Shown: positions 8,293 through 17,672, counted from the first letter of the stretch. The stretch is DNA of 64,000 nt from Anaerolineales bacterium (GCA_015075275.1 JABTUU010000001.1:1343216-1407215); one strand, 5' to 3'. The notes: generated by a model from the letters alone, not told the origin. Program-made: numbers and translations.

Positions 8293-8943
8293 TTACAGCG
8301 AGGGATTATCCAATCGCACGCCGTGACCGCGCACGGTATCAATATATTGATGACTCGGGTCGAGCGCGGCGAGACGTTCGCGCAGGCGGCGCACCAACGC
8401 ATCCAGCGCTTGATCTGAAACGCCTGAAGATTGATCGTCGCCCCACACGACCGTCACAAGATCGGGACGACTGACAACCTGTCCTTGACGATCATACAAC
8501 AACCATAACAACTTGAATTGTTGAGCGGAAAGCGAGGGAACCAGTTCTTGCTGACGAATCCAAACGCGGCGAGATTTACGATCCATCATCAACCTGCCGG
8601 GTTTGCCGCCGTCCAGCAAAGGCATGGTCGCATCCGATGTGAGATATTGGAATTGTTGCGCAATGCCCACTGCAATATGGTCGCCGTCTTGCAATACAAC
8701 AGGAGCAGTCAAGGGCGTCCCGTTGTGATATGTGCCGTTCTTACTGCCCAAGTCTTCAAGCATAACGCCTTCAAACGTCGGAGTCAGGCGAGCGTGAAAG
8801 CGCGAGATCTGACGGTCATTCACCACCACGTTACACGTCGACTCGCGTCCCAGCACGATCGGTCCATCTAATTGCCAACGCTGACCTTTTAACGGTCCCT
8901 CTTCGGCGATTAATAAGGGAAAATCTTGATCGAGTATAGCCAT
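8293..8943 (-). CDS. FHA domain / winged-helix DNA-binding regulator
   Basis: A 216-residue cytoplasmic regulator. Residues 10-95 form a forkhead-associated domain (VLGRES, the NDRQISRFHARL phosphothreonine pocket, LEDLGSKNGTYHNG). Residues 115-216 form an OmpR/PhoB-type winged helix (LSAQQFKLLWLLY, SDQALDALVRRLRERL, YIDTVRGHGVRL). FHA domains bind phosphothreonine, so this protein could read the output of the Ser/Thr kinase encoded divergently at 9108. The architecture is like EmbR in reverse order. The 164-base shared intergenic region probably carries both promoters. Target genes are unknown; the ATP-grasp operon just downstream is one possibility. Confidence 0.87.
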   Translation of the reverse strand: MAILDQDFPLLIAEEGPLKGQRWQLDGPIVLGRESTCNVVVNDRQISRFHARLTPTFEGVMLEDLGSKNGTYHNGTPLTAPVVLQDGDHIAVGIAQQFQYLTSDATMPLLDGGKPGRLMMDRKSRRVWIRQQELVPSLSAQQFKLLWLLYDRQGQVVSRPDLVTVVWGDDQSSGVSDQALDALVRRLRERLAALDPSHQYIDTVRGHGVRLDNPSL

Positions 8944-9107
8944 AGGAAACTTAAGGAAACGAGTTTATAATATCGAAGCAGTTAACGAAACAGCGTCGGC
9001 AATTTTAAGAACGACGTTACTATAGCATAAATACGCGCTTCTGTGCAGAACCCACGCCGAAATGATTTTGTACGAACGCGCGCCTTGTTAAACAACCTAG
9101 GAGAATC

Positions 9108-10103
9108 ATGTTGCCGCCCCTAAAAAGCGGGGAGGTCTTGCGCAGTCGCTATCGCATCCGTGAACAGATCGGACAAGGCGGCATGGGCTCGATTTATCTC
9201 GCCGACGACACGCGCCTAAAGGGACGCGAATGCGCGCTAAAAGAAGTTGAATACGATCGCGCGCTTCCAGAAAATATCCGCGCAGAAGCCCGCGGACAGT
9301 TTTTACGCGAGGCGACTGTGCTTGCGCGTCTTGACCACCCCAACCTGCCAAAAGTCTCCGATTTCTTCTCAAACGGTCCGCGCGATTATCTAGTGATGGA
9401 TTACATACCGGGCGACGACCTACGGCACGTTATTTTCGAAGCGCGACAGAAACGCACATTCCTCCCCGAACGCGAGGTCCTTGGTTGGGCGGAGCAGATC
9501 GCCAGCGCGCTTACATACCTGCACAGTCAGGAGCCGCCCATCGTCCATCGCGACGTTAAGCCCAGCAATTTGAAGTTAATGCCTCACGGCTTAATTAAAT
9601 TAGTAGACTTCGGTCTGGTAAAGATCCTCGCGCCCGAAGAAGTGACGATCACCATCATTCAAGGGCAAGGCACCGCGCTCTATACGCCTCTTGAGCAATA
9701 CGGCGGCAGCGATATACATACGGATATTCGCTCCGATATTTACGCATTTGGCGCAACGCTCTACCATCTGTTCACAAACGAACCTCCAGCGGACGCGCGC
9801 GCGCGTTTCCTCTCGCCCGAAAGCCTGATGCCCATTCGCAGCATTAATTCCGCCATTTCGCCGCGCGTAGAAAAAGCCGTATTTTGGGCGATGTCTTTAC
9901 ATCCCGATGAACGCCCGCATACGATTGATGAATTTCATAAAGCGTTGCTCGGCTACCAGAACTCTCCCACATTGCCGATCCCCATACGAAGAACGCGCCC
10001 TCAATCCGCCTGGGACTATCTCGCGCACCCAACAGAAACCGCGTTGGCATGGGGCGCGACAGGCATGCTGCTCGTCAGCCTGCTCGCCACCCTCGCCCGC
10101 TAA
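9108..10103 (+). CDS. Membrane-anchored Ser/Thr protein kinase
   Basis: A 331-residue PknB-type kinase. The Gly-rich loop is IGQGGMGSIYL (about 21-31), the catalytic Lys is in CALKEVEYD (K45), the catalytic loop is IVHRDVKPSN (about 145-154), and the Mg-binding DFG is in LVDFGLV. The kinase domain fills residues 15-285. A short linker and one hydrophobic helix at about 310-328 put it in the membrane with the kinase inside and almost nothing outside, so there is no sensor domain. AGGAG precedes the ATG. Its 3' end overlaps the convergent glycoside hydrolase gene by 29 bases. It is divergent from an FHA regulator, which is a plausible substrate. Confidence 0.9.
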   Translation: MLPPLKSGEVLRSRYRIREQIGQGGMGSIYLADDTRLKGRECALKEVEYDRALPENIRAEARGQFLREATVLARLDHPNLPKVSDFFSNGPRDYLVMDYIPGDDLRHVIFEARQKRTFLPEREVLGWAEQIASALTYLHSQEPPIVHRDVKPSNLKLMPHGLIKLVDFGLVKILAPEEVTITIIQGQGTALYTPLEQYGGSDIHTDIRSDIYAFGATLYHLFTNEPPADARARFLSPESLMPIRSINSAISPRVEKAVFWAMSLHPDERPHTIDEFHKALLGYQNSPTLPIPIRRTRPQSAWDYLAHPTETALAWGATGMLLVSLLATLAR

Positions 10104-12837
10104 ACCATCGCAACCATGCCCACGCGATAACAACTCCCAACGCCTCCCCGCCAAACGTTAGTATCAGCACGCCGAACGCGCCCGCGCCTTCAGCGACCCA
10201 GTTCGCTGCGCCGGGGAATCCCAACGCAAGATAGTTGTACGCGATCAGCCCGCCGATTAACGCGCAAAGCGCAAAGCGCAAAGCCCAGCGAATCGAGATC
10301 AGATGGCTGACCGCCCAAAAGGTCAATGCCGCGCCGCCCGCCAACGTGAGCAAAGCAAGCATCCACGCGCCGATACGCGGAAAGCCTTCCGGCGTGATCA
10401 GGTCATTCATCGGCGCCAACGTGGCGGTCGGCAGCGGCGGCTCGGGGGTCGCGCTGACTTCGGGCGCAACGACCGTTACGGCTACGCCAGCGCTGGACGC
10501 GTCAAATTGGATAACCTGCGAAACGATCGCCGGTTCGCTCATCGCACGGATTTCGACGTTGCCCAGCTTATCAATTATAAACGAAGCTCGCGCCATGCCG
10601 TCTACCGTCGGCGCTTCGAATTGCTGAAGAACGCCCCCGCCCTCGTCGCGATTCGTTAAGGTGAAGCGCGCGACCGTCCCATCTGGGACGATGCGATTGT
10701 TATGATCCAGAATAGGACCCGCGCGAACATTGATAAGATCGCCGATCTTGTAAGAAGGTATCGCCGTCGGCTCAGCAGTCGCGCTTTCAGGCGGCAAAGC
10801 GTTCGGCGTTTCTAATCCTTCGAGCGTCAACGGTATCGTCTGCATTTCATTCGGCGACGTAGCCACGATCAGATCGTATCCCACCGACGGCACGGAGACG
10901 GGCGACGATCCTTGCGGCGTTATCTGCTGAAACAGCAGCCGTGCGGCAACCTCGACAAACGGCTGTTGGCGGCTATACAACGCGTAATAGGCGGTGAGTT
11001 TAGAGATGTCTGTCGCGTCGAGATAATAGGGTGCGGTAAAGGAAAACAGAATCACATTTTTATTTCGCGTCAAGTTAGGACGTTCGGAAAAAAGCTGACG
11101 CAACAAAGGAAGTTGTCCGTCGCTCACATCTGTCAATGAAATTACGACCCAGGTCGCGCGCTCAAGCGCGCCTTCAACATTCGACTCGCTTTCGCCCTTC
11201 AGCATCAACTCGATCTCGCGCAATGGGAAGGATGCCATACGCGTCGAAAAGACCTGCCCGCTGCCTTGCTGACCGTATAAACGTTCTACTGTTTTCTGGA
11301 ACGAATCGACGGGCAGAATTTCGCGCGGCGGACACGCGCTGCATTGCTGGTAGGCGGCGACGTCGGTCAAAAAGACGATGCGGTCGCTCAAGTTAGGCGG
11401 CGAGGGCAGCAAAGCGTTTAACTCTTGCGCGTCCGGGCTGATCAGCGTCGCCGCCTTGCTTGCCACCTCAAACATCACTAATCCCGCCGAGTTCAGCGCA
11501 GACAACGAATTAGCGGGAGGCAAGACGTTGGCAAGCGATAATTCCTTGTACATGCGAAGTTTCTGCGCCAGAATCCTCGTCGCCGCCTCGTCTACGCGCT
11601 GAGCGAAAGCGCGATCGCCGCGATATTCCTCCGCGAAGAAATCGAGGACGCGCGTCGTCGCGGCATACGCGCTATCATTTTCGCCCGAAGCCATATCGCC
11701 AAGATAAAGCAAATCGTTGCCGGCTTGAAAAGCATCGCGCGCCACCGAACGAGCAGAGAAGTTCTCGCCGCCTTGCAAGTAAAATTCGCGGACAGCCTCG
11801 CTCCCCAAGGCGTCGCTGACGATCAGTCCTCCGTTCGCCCGCCAAGGCGCAAACTCAGGCAAGGCAAGGATCGTCGAAAGCGCGCTGGCGTCGAAACTCA
11901 CGGGGCGGGTCGTCGCGCGAATGTTGCCTTGAAACCCCTGATAGCGAATGTGCGAAACCAGCAGCCCGTCCACTATGCCGGCGGCAAGCGGGTTGGTCGC
12001 TGCAAAGAAAGGCGCGAGTTCAACTTGTTTGAGTTGTTCCAACGATTTGCGGACCGTCGCCACTTCCTTCTCAGGCAAGCGATCTGAATCACCGCGCCCG
12101 GGGAAATGTTTGGCGACGACCAACAAGCGTTGCGCGCTTCCACTGTGCAGCCCTGCGATAAACGAGAGCCCCAACTTGCTCACCCAAAACGGATCGCCGC
12201 CAAAAACACGCGTCCCCAAATCTGAATTCTCAGCCGGGTCGGGCGATTCGACCACGTCCAACGATGGACCAAAGAACAGGTTGAACCCCAACGCTGAAAG
12301 TTCTTCGCCTACGACGACGCCAACCTGTTCGGCAAGACCGGCGCTCCATGCGGCGCCAATCGCCATTTCAGAGGGGTAAGGAGTCAAACCGTTGAGGATT
12401 TGATCGTAGGGCGCGCTGTCGCCATTCTGCGAAATGCCGACAAACAACGGAATGCGCGCCTTCGACGGCGCTTCATCTCCATTAACAGGACTCATCGCAA
12501 GCGTTTGCAGGTCTGTAATCAACTGCCGCGCGGCGGAAGCGGTTTCAGGCGCGTCGAGAAAATTATCATTCTCTGCCAGTAAAATCACCCCCCCAACATG
12601 GCGATTGACGATCAGGTCGTAGATGGGCGATTCGGGAGCGGCGTTCGCGCCATGAAGCGTGACAAAGAACAGCTGCCCCACGCGCTCTTCGACCGTCATT
12701 GTATTCAGAAGCGTTTGCGCCTCAGAAAGCGGCGTTGCGGTTTGAGCGCGCGCGCTAGAGACGGGTCTGAGTCCTGAAATCACAAACGAGAACAGGAGCG
12801 CCCAATGAGCGCACCGTCGTAACGCCAGCCGCCTCAC
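10075..12837 (-). CDS. Glycoside hydrolase family 3-like protein with C-terminal membrane domain
   Basis: A 920-residue exported protein. It has a signal peptide (residues 1-32) and a GH3 TIM barrel at about 38-400 (VGQLFFVTL, GPSLDVV, VAKHFPGRGDSD, and GGLIVSDALGSEAV with the nucleophile Asp). An alpha/beta sandwich follows, then a beta-rich segment, and three to four TM helices at about 790-905. The family hydrolyses beta-N-acetylglucosaminides (NagZ) or beta-glucosides. NagZ's KHFPGHG is KHFPGRG here, and the D-S-H catalytic loop residues are not apparent, so activity is uncertain. It begins with GTG overlapping the stop of the GDPD gene by 4 bases. C-terminal anchoring of a GH3 protein by several TM helices is uncommon. 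Confidence 0.8.
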   Translation of the reverse strand: MRRLALRRCAHWALLFSFVISGLRPVSSARAQTATPLSEAQTLLNTMTVEERVGQLFFVTLHGANAAPESPIYDLIVNRHVGGVILLAENDNFLDAPETASAARQLITDLQTLAMSPVNGDEAPSKARIPLFVGISQNGDSAPYDQILNGLTPYPSEMAIGAAWSAGLAEQVGVVVGEELSALGFNLFFGPSLDVVESPDPAENSDLGTRVFGGDPFWVSKLGLSFIAGLHSGSAQRLLVVAKHFPGRGDSDRLPEKEVATVRKSLEQLKQVELAPFFAATNPLAAGIVDGLLVSHIRYQGFQGNIRATTRPVSFDASALSTILALPEFAPWRANGGLIVSDALGSEAVREFYLQGGENFSARSVARDAFQAGNDLLYLGDMASGENDSAYAATTRVLDFFAEEYRGDRAFAQRVDEAATRILAQKLRMYKELSLANVLPPANSLSALNSAGLVMFEVASKAATLISPDAQELNALLPSPPNLSDRIVFLTDVAAYQQCSACPPREILPVDSFQKTVERLYGQQGSGQVFSTRMASFPLREIELMLKGESESNVEGALERATWVVISLTDVSDGQLPLLRQLFSERPNLTRNKNVILFSFTAPYYLDATDISKLTAYYALYSRQQPFVEVAARLLFQQITPQGSSPVSVPSVGYDLIVATSPNEMQTIPLTLEGLETPNALPPESATAEPTAIPSYKIGDLINVRAGPILDHNNRIVPDGTVARFTLTNRDEGGGVLQQFEAPTVDGMARASFIIDKLGNVEIRAMSEPAIVSQVIQFDASSAGVAVTVVAPEVSATPEPPLPTATLAPMNDLITPEGFPRIGAWMLALLTLAGGAALTFWAVSHLISIRWALRFALCALIGGLIAYNYLALGFPGAANWVAEGAGAFGVLILTFGGEALGVVIAWAWLRWFSGRGWRAG

Positions 12838-13592
12838 CCTTTCTCTCCGCGCACGCGCAACGCCAACGGAGGATCATCGGTAAAAACGCCGTCTACGCCC
12901 CAATGGAAGAGTTTGCGCAGGTGACGCTCTTCATTAACAGTGTACACATGAACGCGCCTGCGAATGCGATGCACGCGTCTCACTTGCTGAGGCGAAGCCG
13001 TCTTCAAATGCGGATGAAGCGCTTGATAATTCCCAAAGTTGAAAACGAACGAACGCACGATCGCCGCGCGGAAATCCGTATTGGCGAGCAGTCCGCGCGG
13101 GATATCTGGCAACAGCGCTTGCGCTTTTGCCAGACTGGTTGGGTGGAACGATGAAAACAAGATTTGATCTTGTATATTAAATCTCTTGATCGTTTTACAC
13201 ACCTCTTCGACGAGATTATCGCGGGGCGTGTAATGATTCGAAAGTTCCACGTTGATCAGCGCGCGCTTGGCGAACGATTCAAAAACTTCTTCGAGCGTAG
13301 GGATTTTTTCGCCGCGAAATTCAGGCGCGAAGAAGCTGCCCGCATCCAACGCGCGCAATTGCGCCAGCGTTAGGTCTTGTACGCTGCCCGACGCGCCGGT
13401 TGTCCGGTCAACAGTTCGATCGTGGATAACGATCACGCGCCCATCGGCGGACAATTTCGCGTCGAGTTCGATCGCATCCGCGCCCTGCCGAACGGCGAGT
13501 TCAAACGCCGCAAGCGTGTTTTCAGGCGCATACGCCGAAGCGCCGCGATGCGCGAAGATCACCGGCTGGGGAAGCGATTGCAAGAGAGTCAT
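12834..13592 (-). CDS. Glycerophosphodiester phosphodiesterase
   Basis: A 252-residue GDPD-family TIM barrel without a signal peptide. It has the family landmarks FAHRGASAYAPENTLAAF (residues 14-31; catalytic His and Arg), AIELDAKLSADGRVIVIHD (Glu/Asp metal ligands and the second catalytic His, about 37-55), VNVEL-type strand INVELSNH, and the C-terminal VYTVNEERHLRKLFHWGVDG then FTDDP. It cleaves glycerophosphodiesters to sn-glycerol-3-phosphate and an alcohol. It is the middle gene of an AAA ATPase-GDPD-GH3 unit, 37 bases after the ATPase and overlapping GH3 by 4 bases. This suggests cell-envelope lipid or wall turnover. Confidence 0.88.
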   Translation of the reverse strand: MTLLQSLPQPVIFAHRGASAYAPENTLAAFELAVRQGADAIELDAKLSADGRVIVIHDRTVDRTTGASGSVQDLTLAQLRALDAGSFFAPEFRGEKIPTLEEVFESFAKRALINVELSNHYTPRDNLVEEVCKTIKRFNIQDQILFSSFHPTSLAKAQALLPDIPRGLLANTDFRAAIVRSFVFNFGNYQALHPHLKTASPQQVRRVHRIRRRVHVYTVNEERHLRKLFHWGVDGVFTDDPPLALRVRGEKG

Positions 13593-13629
13593 ACGTTGCG
13601 ATCGCGTTGGCGCGCAAGATAATCTTTCA

Positions 13630-14967
13630 TTACAGATCTACAAAATATGCGCTGGCGGCGCGATCGAGCATATCTTCCGACATGGCGGGCGGCGTTCCGA
13701 GATAACTTGAGATGTCAAGAATCTGGTCGCACAGGTCGCGCGGATGCGAAGCGCGCAGTTTGCGGTTGCGTTTGATGTACCAATTTTGAAGCAAGTACGC
13801 CAGCCCGCGATCGCTATACTCAACTTTCTTGTCGGCGGCGACGCGCCGGAAGATCTCGCGATATTCCTCATAGGTCGGGTCGCCAATCTCGATCTTGTGC
13901 CGCAAGCGGCGCAAAAAGGCTTCGTCTACAAGGTCGCGCGGAGGCAGGTTCGTCGAAAATACGATCAATACATCGAACGGCACCTCAATCTTCAGCCCGG
14001 TATGCAGCGTGAGAAAATCCACGCGGTTCTCAAGCGGAACGATCCAGCGGTTGAGCAAATCGCGCGGACGCACTTGCTGCCGCCCAAAGTCGTCAATCAA
14101 TAAAATGCCGCCGTTCGCCTTAACTTGGAACGGAGCCTCATAAAATTTATTAATATCGTCGTAGACAAGGTCCAACCCTTCCAGCGTAAGCTCGCCGCCC
14201 ACCACCACGAAGGGACGCCGAATTTTTACCCAACGTGGATCGCGGCGCTGACTGGCGCGCAAACTGCCCGTGGTCGTGCCGGGCGTCGAGGAGCCGCTTT
14301 CGTTTTCCGGCGCAAGGCGATGGCTGACCTGATCGTACACCTTAATAACCTGTCCATCCAAATATAACGCGTACGGAATATACATGACCTGGCTCAACGC
14401 CAAATTTCCAAACGCGCGCGCCACGCTCGTCTTGCCGTTTCCGGGCGGACCGTACATAAAGATCGAAGTCCCTGAATTGAGCGCGGGACCCAACTTCTGG
14501 AACGTTTTTTCGGAAAGCACCAACTGCGAAAGGATCTGGCGCATTGTGCGCGTCGTAACGGTGACGCGTCCGCCGCGCTGCCGGCGGATCGCTTCGTTAT
14601 AGACCTCAAAAGGCACAGGTGCGGGTCCGACATATTGACTGCGTTCCATCGCTTCGCGCGCGCGCACTACGCCCGCTTCGGTGATGCCAAAAGTGTACGC
14701 GCTTTCGCCCAAACCGCCCTGCGACGATTTCACTTCGATCAGTTTATCGCGCTTCAGCGTTTCCAGAATGCTGTCGGTTACGCCGGCAAAGGGGAGCGCG
14801 ATCGCTTCTGCGATCTTAAAACCGCTCATATATCCTTGCATGTACAGCGCCTTAAGCGTTAAGTTCTGAATCCATAACGCGGGCAGCCCCGTATCGTCAA
14901 TCGAATTAATCGGCGGCGGAGAAAACAGACTCGCCCCCTGATTGGATCGTCCAAGCGGATTTAACAT
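13630..14967 (-). CDS. AAA+ family ATPase
   Basis: A 445-residue ATPase. Walker A is FMYGPPGNGKTSVARAFGNL (about 170-190) and Walker B is GGILLIDDFGRQ (about 285-296); an Arg-finger-like segment follows (EAFLRRLRHKIEI). The N-terminal ~110 residues look like a winged-helix sensor (ALYMQGYMSGFKIAEAIALP). I place the start at ATG 14967 (MLNPLGR) because GAGG lies six bases upstream; a TTG twelve bases further up is less likely. Proteins of this kind are frequent in Chloroflexota as stand-alone MoxR/RavA-like ATPases. Its target is unknown. It is the first gene of the operon with GDPD and GH3. Confidence 0.78.
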   Translation of the reverse strand: MLNPLGRSNQGASLFSPPPINSIDDTGLPALWIQNLTLKALYMQGYMSGFKIAEAIALPFAGVTDSILETLKRDKLIEVKSSQGGLGESAYTFGITEAGVVRAREAMERSQYVGPAPVPFEVYNEAIRRQRGGRVTVTTRTMRQILSQLVLSEKTFQKLGPALNSGTSIFMYGPPGNGKTSVARAFGNLALSQVMYIPYALYLDGQVIKVYDQVSHRLAPENESGSSTPGTTTGSLRASQRRDPRWVKIRRPFVVVGGELTLEGLDLVYDDINKFYEAPFQVKANGGILLIDDFGRQQVRPRDLLNRWIVPLENRVDFLTLHTGLKIEVPFDVLIVFSTNLPPRDLVDEAFLRRLRHKIEIGDPTYEEYREIFRRVAADKKVEYSDRGLAYLLQNWYIKRNRKLRASHPRDLCDQILDISSYLGTPPAMSEDMLDRAASAYFVDL

Positions 14968-15187
14968 CGCACCTCGCAAATTTTGTTATTCATACGCATA
15001 CGTTCCGAACAGGGCGATTATAACGCCGATTACAACGATTGCCAGCGCGCTACAATTGCGCCTCCATTAACAGACCGGTCGCAACTGCCAAAGTTGAATC
15101 GAAACCCCCTCTTGAAATTTCGGCTAAACTTTTTTCAAGTACAAGGTCATGCACCAACCGCAATCACCAATTACTGCTCACTGCTAA

Positions 15188-16468
15188 CTATTCACCATTC
15201 ACTAATAACTGCTCCTTGACAACCCTCTTCATCCACCCCCTCAACCCCACAGGCTTGATCGCGTTCACATCCACCTTCTTCGCCTCCACGAACTTTGCAA
15301 AGCGCATCAGTCCCTTTGCCAGCGCGTTCGCAAAATCGGCATCCTTCACAGGCGCGTCATCTTCGTGCCAAAAACCTTTGATCTCCAGCGTCATCGTCGC
15401 GCGGTCCAATTTCGGGTCGAGCCGCGCCACCAAATCATCGCCGTATAAAATCGGCAGGACATAATATCCCCAGCGGCGTTTGTGCGCGGGCGTGTACACC
15501 TCCCACGTGTACTCAAAATCGAACAACTTCTTCGCCCGTCCGCGCGCGCTGACGATATCCAGCGGCGCGAGAAACGTGACCTCCTCCAGCGTGGTCGCTT
15601 CTTTGGGATTCCATCCTCTGGGGACTCGCCCCTTTTCAAGCGACTCCAACGCCGCGACATCCTCGCCCAGCGCGAGATACGTATCGCGTCCGCCCTCGAC
15701 TTGGACCTGCCTCACCATCCCCGACTCTTTCCACCCTTCGAGCAATTTCGTCATCTCCGTTTTGGAATAGTCGCGATGGATGTGATAATTCAACTCGCCA
15801 CGCATTGTGCTTTCACGCTTCAATCCATAAAACGCGACCGCTTTCCGCGCAAAGAATGTTTCCGCTTCTTTTTCCGTCGCGACATAATCGAATTCTTTCG
15901 GCGCAATATTCTCGCGGAAGTCATACACGCGGCTGAACCCATCGCGATGGTGCATCATCAACTCGCCCGACAACCACATATCGAACATTGCCAACGCCGT
16001 GTCTTTGCGCCCGCGATAATTCCACAAGCCGATTCTGTTCCCCTCGAAATCTCGATTCCCCAGCGGACCGCGCTTCCGCAATTCAGAGCGCACATCATCG
16101 AACAATTTCTTATGGTTCAGCACAAAGCCTTCGATGCGCTTGTCGTGACTCCGCCTGTTCATGTGCGCGCGCCAATACGGCAAATCCGACATCGGATACA
16201 TTGCCAGCCAGCCGCCGTAATCAAAAAACTTACGTTGTTTGTACGCAACGTCATAAAGATAGTCAGGTTCGTAATCCAACACGCGGCTGTGCAACGTAAT
16301 ATCCTGGCTTCGCGCGATGACATTCAGCGGGTCGAGTTGCACTGCCTCGCACGCGTTGATCGCATCGGCGGTCCCTTTCTTGCCGCGCCATCGCCGCCCG
16401 GGCCACAATCCCTGCCTGCCGAGGACGAATCGCCGCGCTGTTTGTTGTGAGATGATTATCGGTTCCAT
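15188..16468 (-). CDS. YcaQ-like winged-helix DNA glycosylase family protein, copy A
   Basis: A 426-residue member of the HTH_42/YcaQ family (winged helix DNA-binding domain-containing protein). Visible landmarks are the N-terminal SQQTARRFVLGRQGLWPG, CEAVQLDPLNVIARSQDITL, WNYRGRKDTALAMFDMWLSG, and FDFEYTWEVYTPAHKRRWGY. Family members such as E. coli YcaQ and actinobacterial AlkX/AZL unhook DNA interstrand crosslinks; catalytic residues were not traced here. A nearly identical paralogue lies at 22387-23649 in the same orientation. The promoter region includes TAGAAT twelve bases before the ATG and a perfect 26-bp palindrome at 16506-16531 that is also present upstream of the second copy. Confidence 0.83.
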   Translation of the reverse strand: MEPIIISQQTARRFVLGRQGLWPGRRWRGKKGTADAINACEAVQLDPLNVIARSQDITLHSRVLDYEPDYLYDVAYKQRKFFDYGGWLAMYPMSDLPYWRAHMNRRSHDKRIEGFVLNHKKLFDDVRSELRKRGPLGNRDFEGNRIGLWNYRGRKDTALAMFDMWLSGELMMHHRDGFSRVYDFRENIAPKEFDYVATEKEAETFFARKAVAFYGLKRESTMRGELNYHIHRDYSKTEMTKLLEGWKESGMVRQVQVEGGRDTYLALGEDVAALESLEKGRVPRGWNPKEATTLEEVTFLAPLDIVSARGRAKKLFDFEYTWEVYTPAHKRRWGYYVLPILYGDDLVARLDPKLDRATMTLEIKGFWHEDDAPVKDADFANALAKGLMRFAKFVEAKKVDVNAIKPVGLRGWMKRVVKEQLLVNGE

Positions 16469-16505
16469 AAATTTCCGCCCATTCTAGCACATATATTCTA
16501 TAAAA

Positions 16506-16531
16506 GTAACGCCGACTTAAGTCGGCGTTAC
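16506..16531. repeat. Perfect 26-bp palindrome, copy 1
   Basis: GTAACGCCGACTT and its exact inverted complement meet with no loop. It lies just upstream of the first YcaQ-like gene and overlaps the 3' end of the PIN-toxin remnant. A copy with one change is at 23674-23699, upstream of the second YcaQ-like gene, so the palindrome was duplicated with that gene. It could act as a hairpin terminator or an operator. Confidence 0.9.
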
Positions 16532-16770
16532 TTACCCCACGACTCTCCTGTAACATCCTTCAATGCCTTTTCGATGATCCTATCATCAAGGTGAAACCCC
16601 GCCGTCCGCAAAGAATGCAGAACGTCAGCGGCAGATGGAATCAGATTCTTTTGCTTTGCCAAAAGCACAACAGCGAGAGTCCCTTTGACCGGAATCGAAA
16701 AACTATTGGCGCAGATCCTTCGGGAGAAAACGTTCTTCGGCAAGGAAAAAATCGCTGTGGCGGCCATCAT
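16528..16770 (-). pseudogene. Remnant of a DUF3368 PIN-type toxin (C-terminus only)
   Basis: The last ~55 residues of this short frame (KGTLAVVLLAKQKNLIPSAA, then VLHSLRTAGFHLDD) match the C-terminal pattern of DUF3368 PIN-domain proteins: G-T-L-x-V-L-L-x-A-K, L-I-P, L-R-x-x-G-F-x-(I/L)-x-D. The N-terminal PIN catalytic half with its acidic residues is missing. The frame runs straight into the broken 5' end of hsdM. No antitoxin is beside it. It is probably what is left after a deletion that joined a toxin gene to the restriction locus. Assignment is from pattern only. Confidence 0.6.
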
Positions 16771-16781
16771 CGCACAATAAT

Positions 16782-17558
16782 GTGATCCTGCATGGCATTG
16801 AAGCGCCGAACATTTTGCACACGAACACGCTGGCGGAGGACATCCGCGATATTCAGGAGAAGGATCGTTATCACGTGGTGTTGGCGAACCCGCCCTTCGG
16901 CGGCAAGGAACGCGCCGAGGTGCAGAACAACTTCCCCATCAAAACGGGCGAGACGGCGTTTTTGTTTTTACAACACTTCATCAAGATTTTGAAGGCGGGC
17001 GGACGCGCGGGCGTGGTGATCAAGAATACGTTCCTTTCGAATACCGATAACGCTTCGGTGAGTTTACGCAAGCAGTTGCTCGAAACCTGCAACCTGCATA
17101 CCGTGTTGGATCTGCCAGGCGGCGTGTTTACGGGCGCGGGCGTGAAGACGGTCGTTTTGTTTTTTGATAAAGTCCCTTCGACAGGCTCAGGGTACGCGAC
17201 TAAGAAGATTTGGTATTACCAATTGAATTTGGAGCGCAATCTCGGCAAGACCAATCCGTTGAATGAAAATGATCTGGCGGAGTTTGTGAAACTTTCTGCT
17301 TCGAGAACCTCAGCAACCGCAACCTCAGCAACCGCAACCTCAGCAAACGGAGTTTTAGCGGAGGGTCCCGAAACGCCAAACAGTTGGAATGTGGATGCGC
17401 GAAAGGTGGCTGAGCTTGCCGATGCCGACCTTTCGGTTAAGAATCCACACCGCAAAGCGGAGTCCACGCTGAGAGCGCCTGCCGCCATCCTCGCCGAGAT
17501 GAAATCGCTGGACGAGGAGAGCGCGAAGATTTTGAAATCCATCGAGAAGATGTTATGA
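16782..17558 (+). pseudogene. hsdM: Type I methyltransferase subunit HsdM, N-terminally truncated
   Basis: A 258-residue frame starting with GTG. It begins abruptly at VILHGIEAPNILHTNTLAED, which in HsdM proteins is an internal segment before motif IV. Motif IV itself is visible as VVLANPPFGG (about residues 32-41). The ~240 residues that normally precede it, including the helical N-domain and SAM-binding motif I, are absent. An Ala/Thr-rich insertion (about 168-185) is encoded by 15-base tandem repeats at 17304-17347. The 3' end originally seems to have run into hsdS through an ATGTTATGA-type overlap. Without motif I it cannot bind SAM normally, so modification by this locus is probably lost. 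Confidence 0.8.
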
Positions 17559-17577
17559 AGATGTTGGGAAAAAGAAA

Positions 17578-17672
17578 AGACCTGACAGGTCTCATTATGG
17601 AGTCCGACGGGAAAGGTTCTATGAACGCGAAACGCCTTGACGATCAAGGTGTCGTGGAGACCTGTCAGGTCT
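17578..17672. repeat. 95-bp element with palindromic ends, copy 1
   Basis: Begins AGACCTGACAGGTCT and ends AGACCTGTCAGGTCT. Each end is itself a 15-base palindrome with one central base, and the two ends are inverted copies of each other. The ~65-base interior begins CATTATG and ends GTCGTGG, related to the other copies. It lies between hsdM and the first copy of the hsdS start. Confidence 0.85.

Noticed and set aside
15482..16450. 322-codon plus-strand frame opposite the first YcaQ-like gene
   Set aside because: Shadow of a clear family member; the equivalent frame is broken opposite the second copy.
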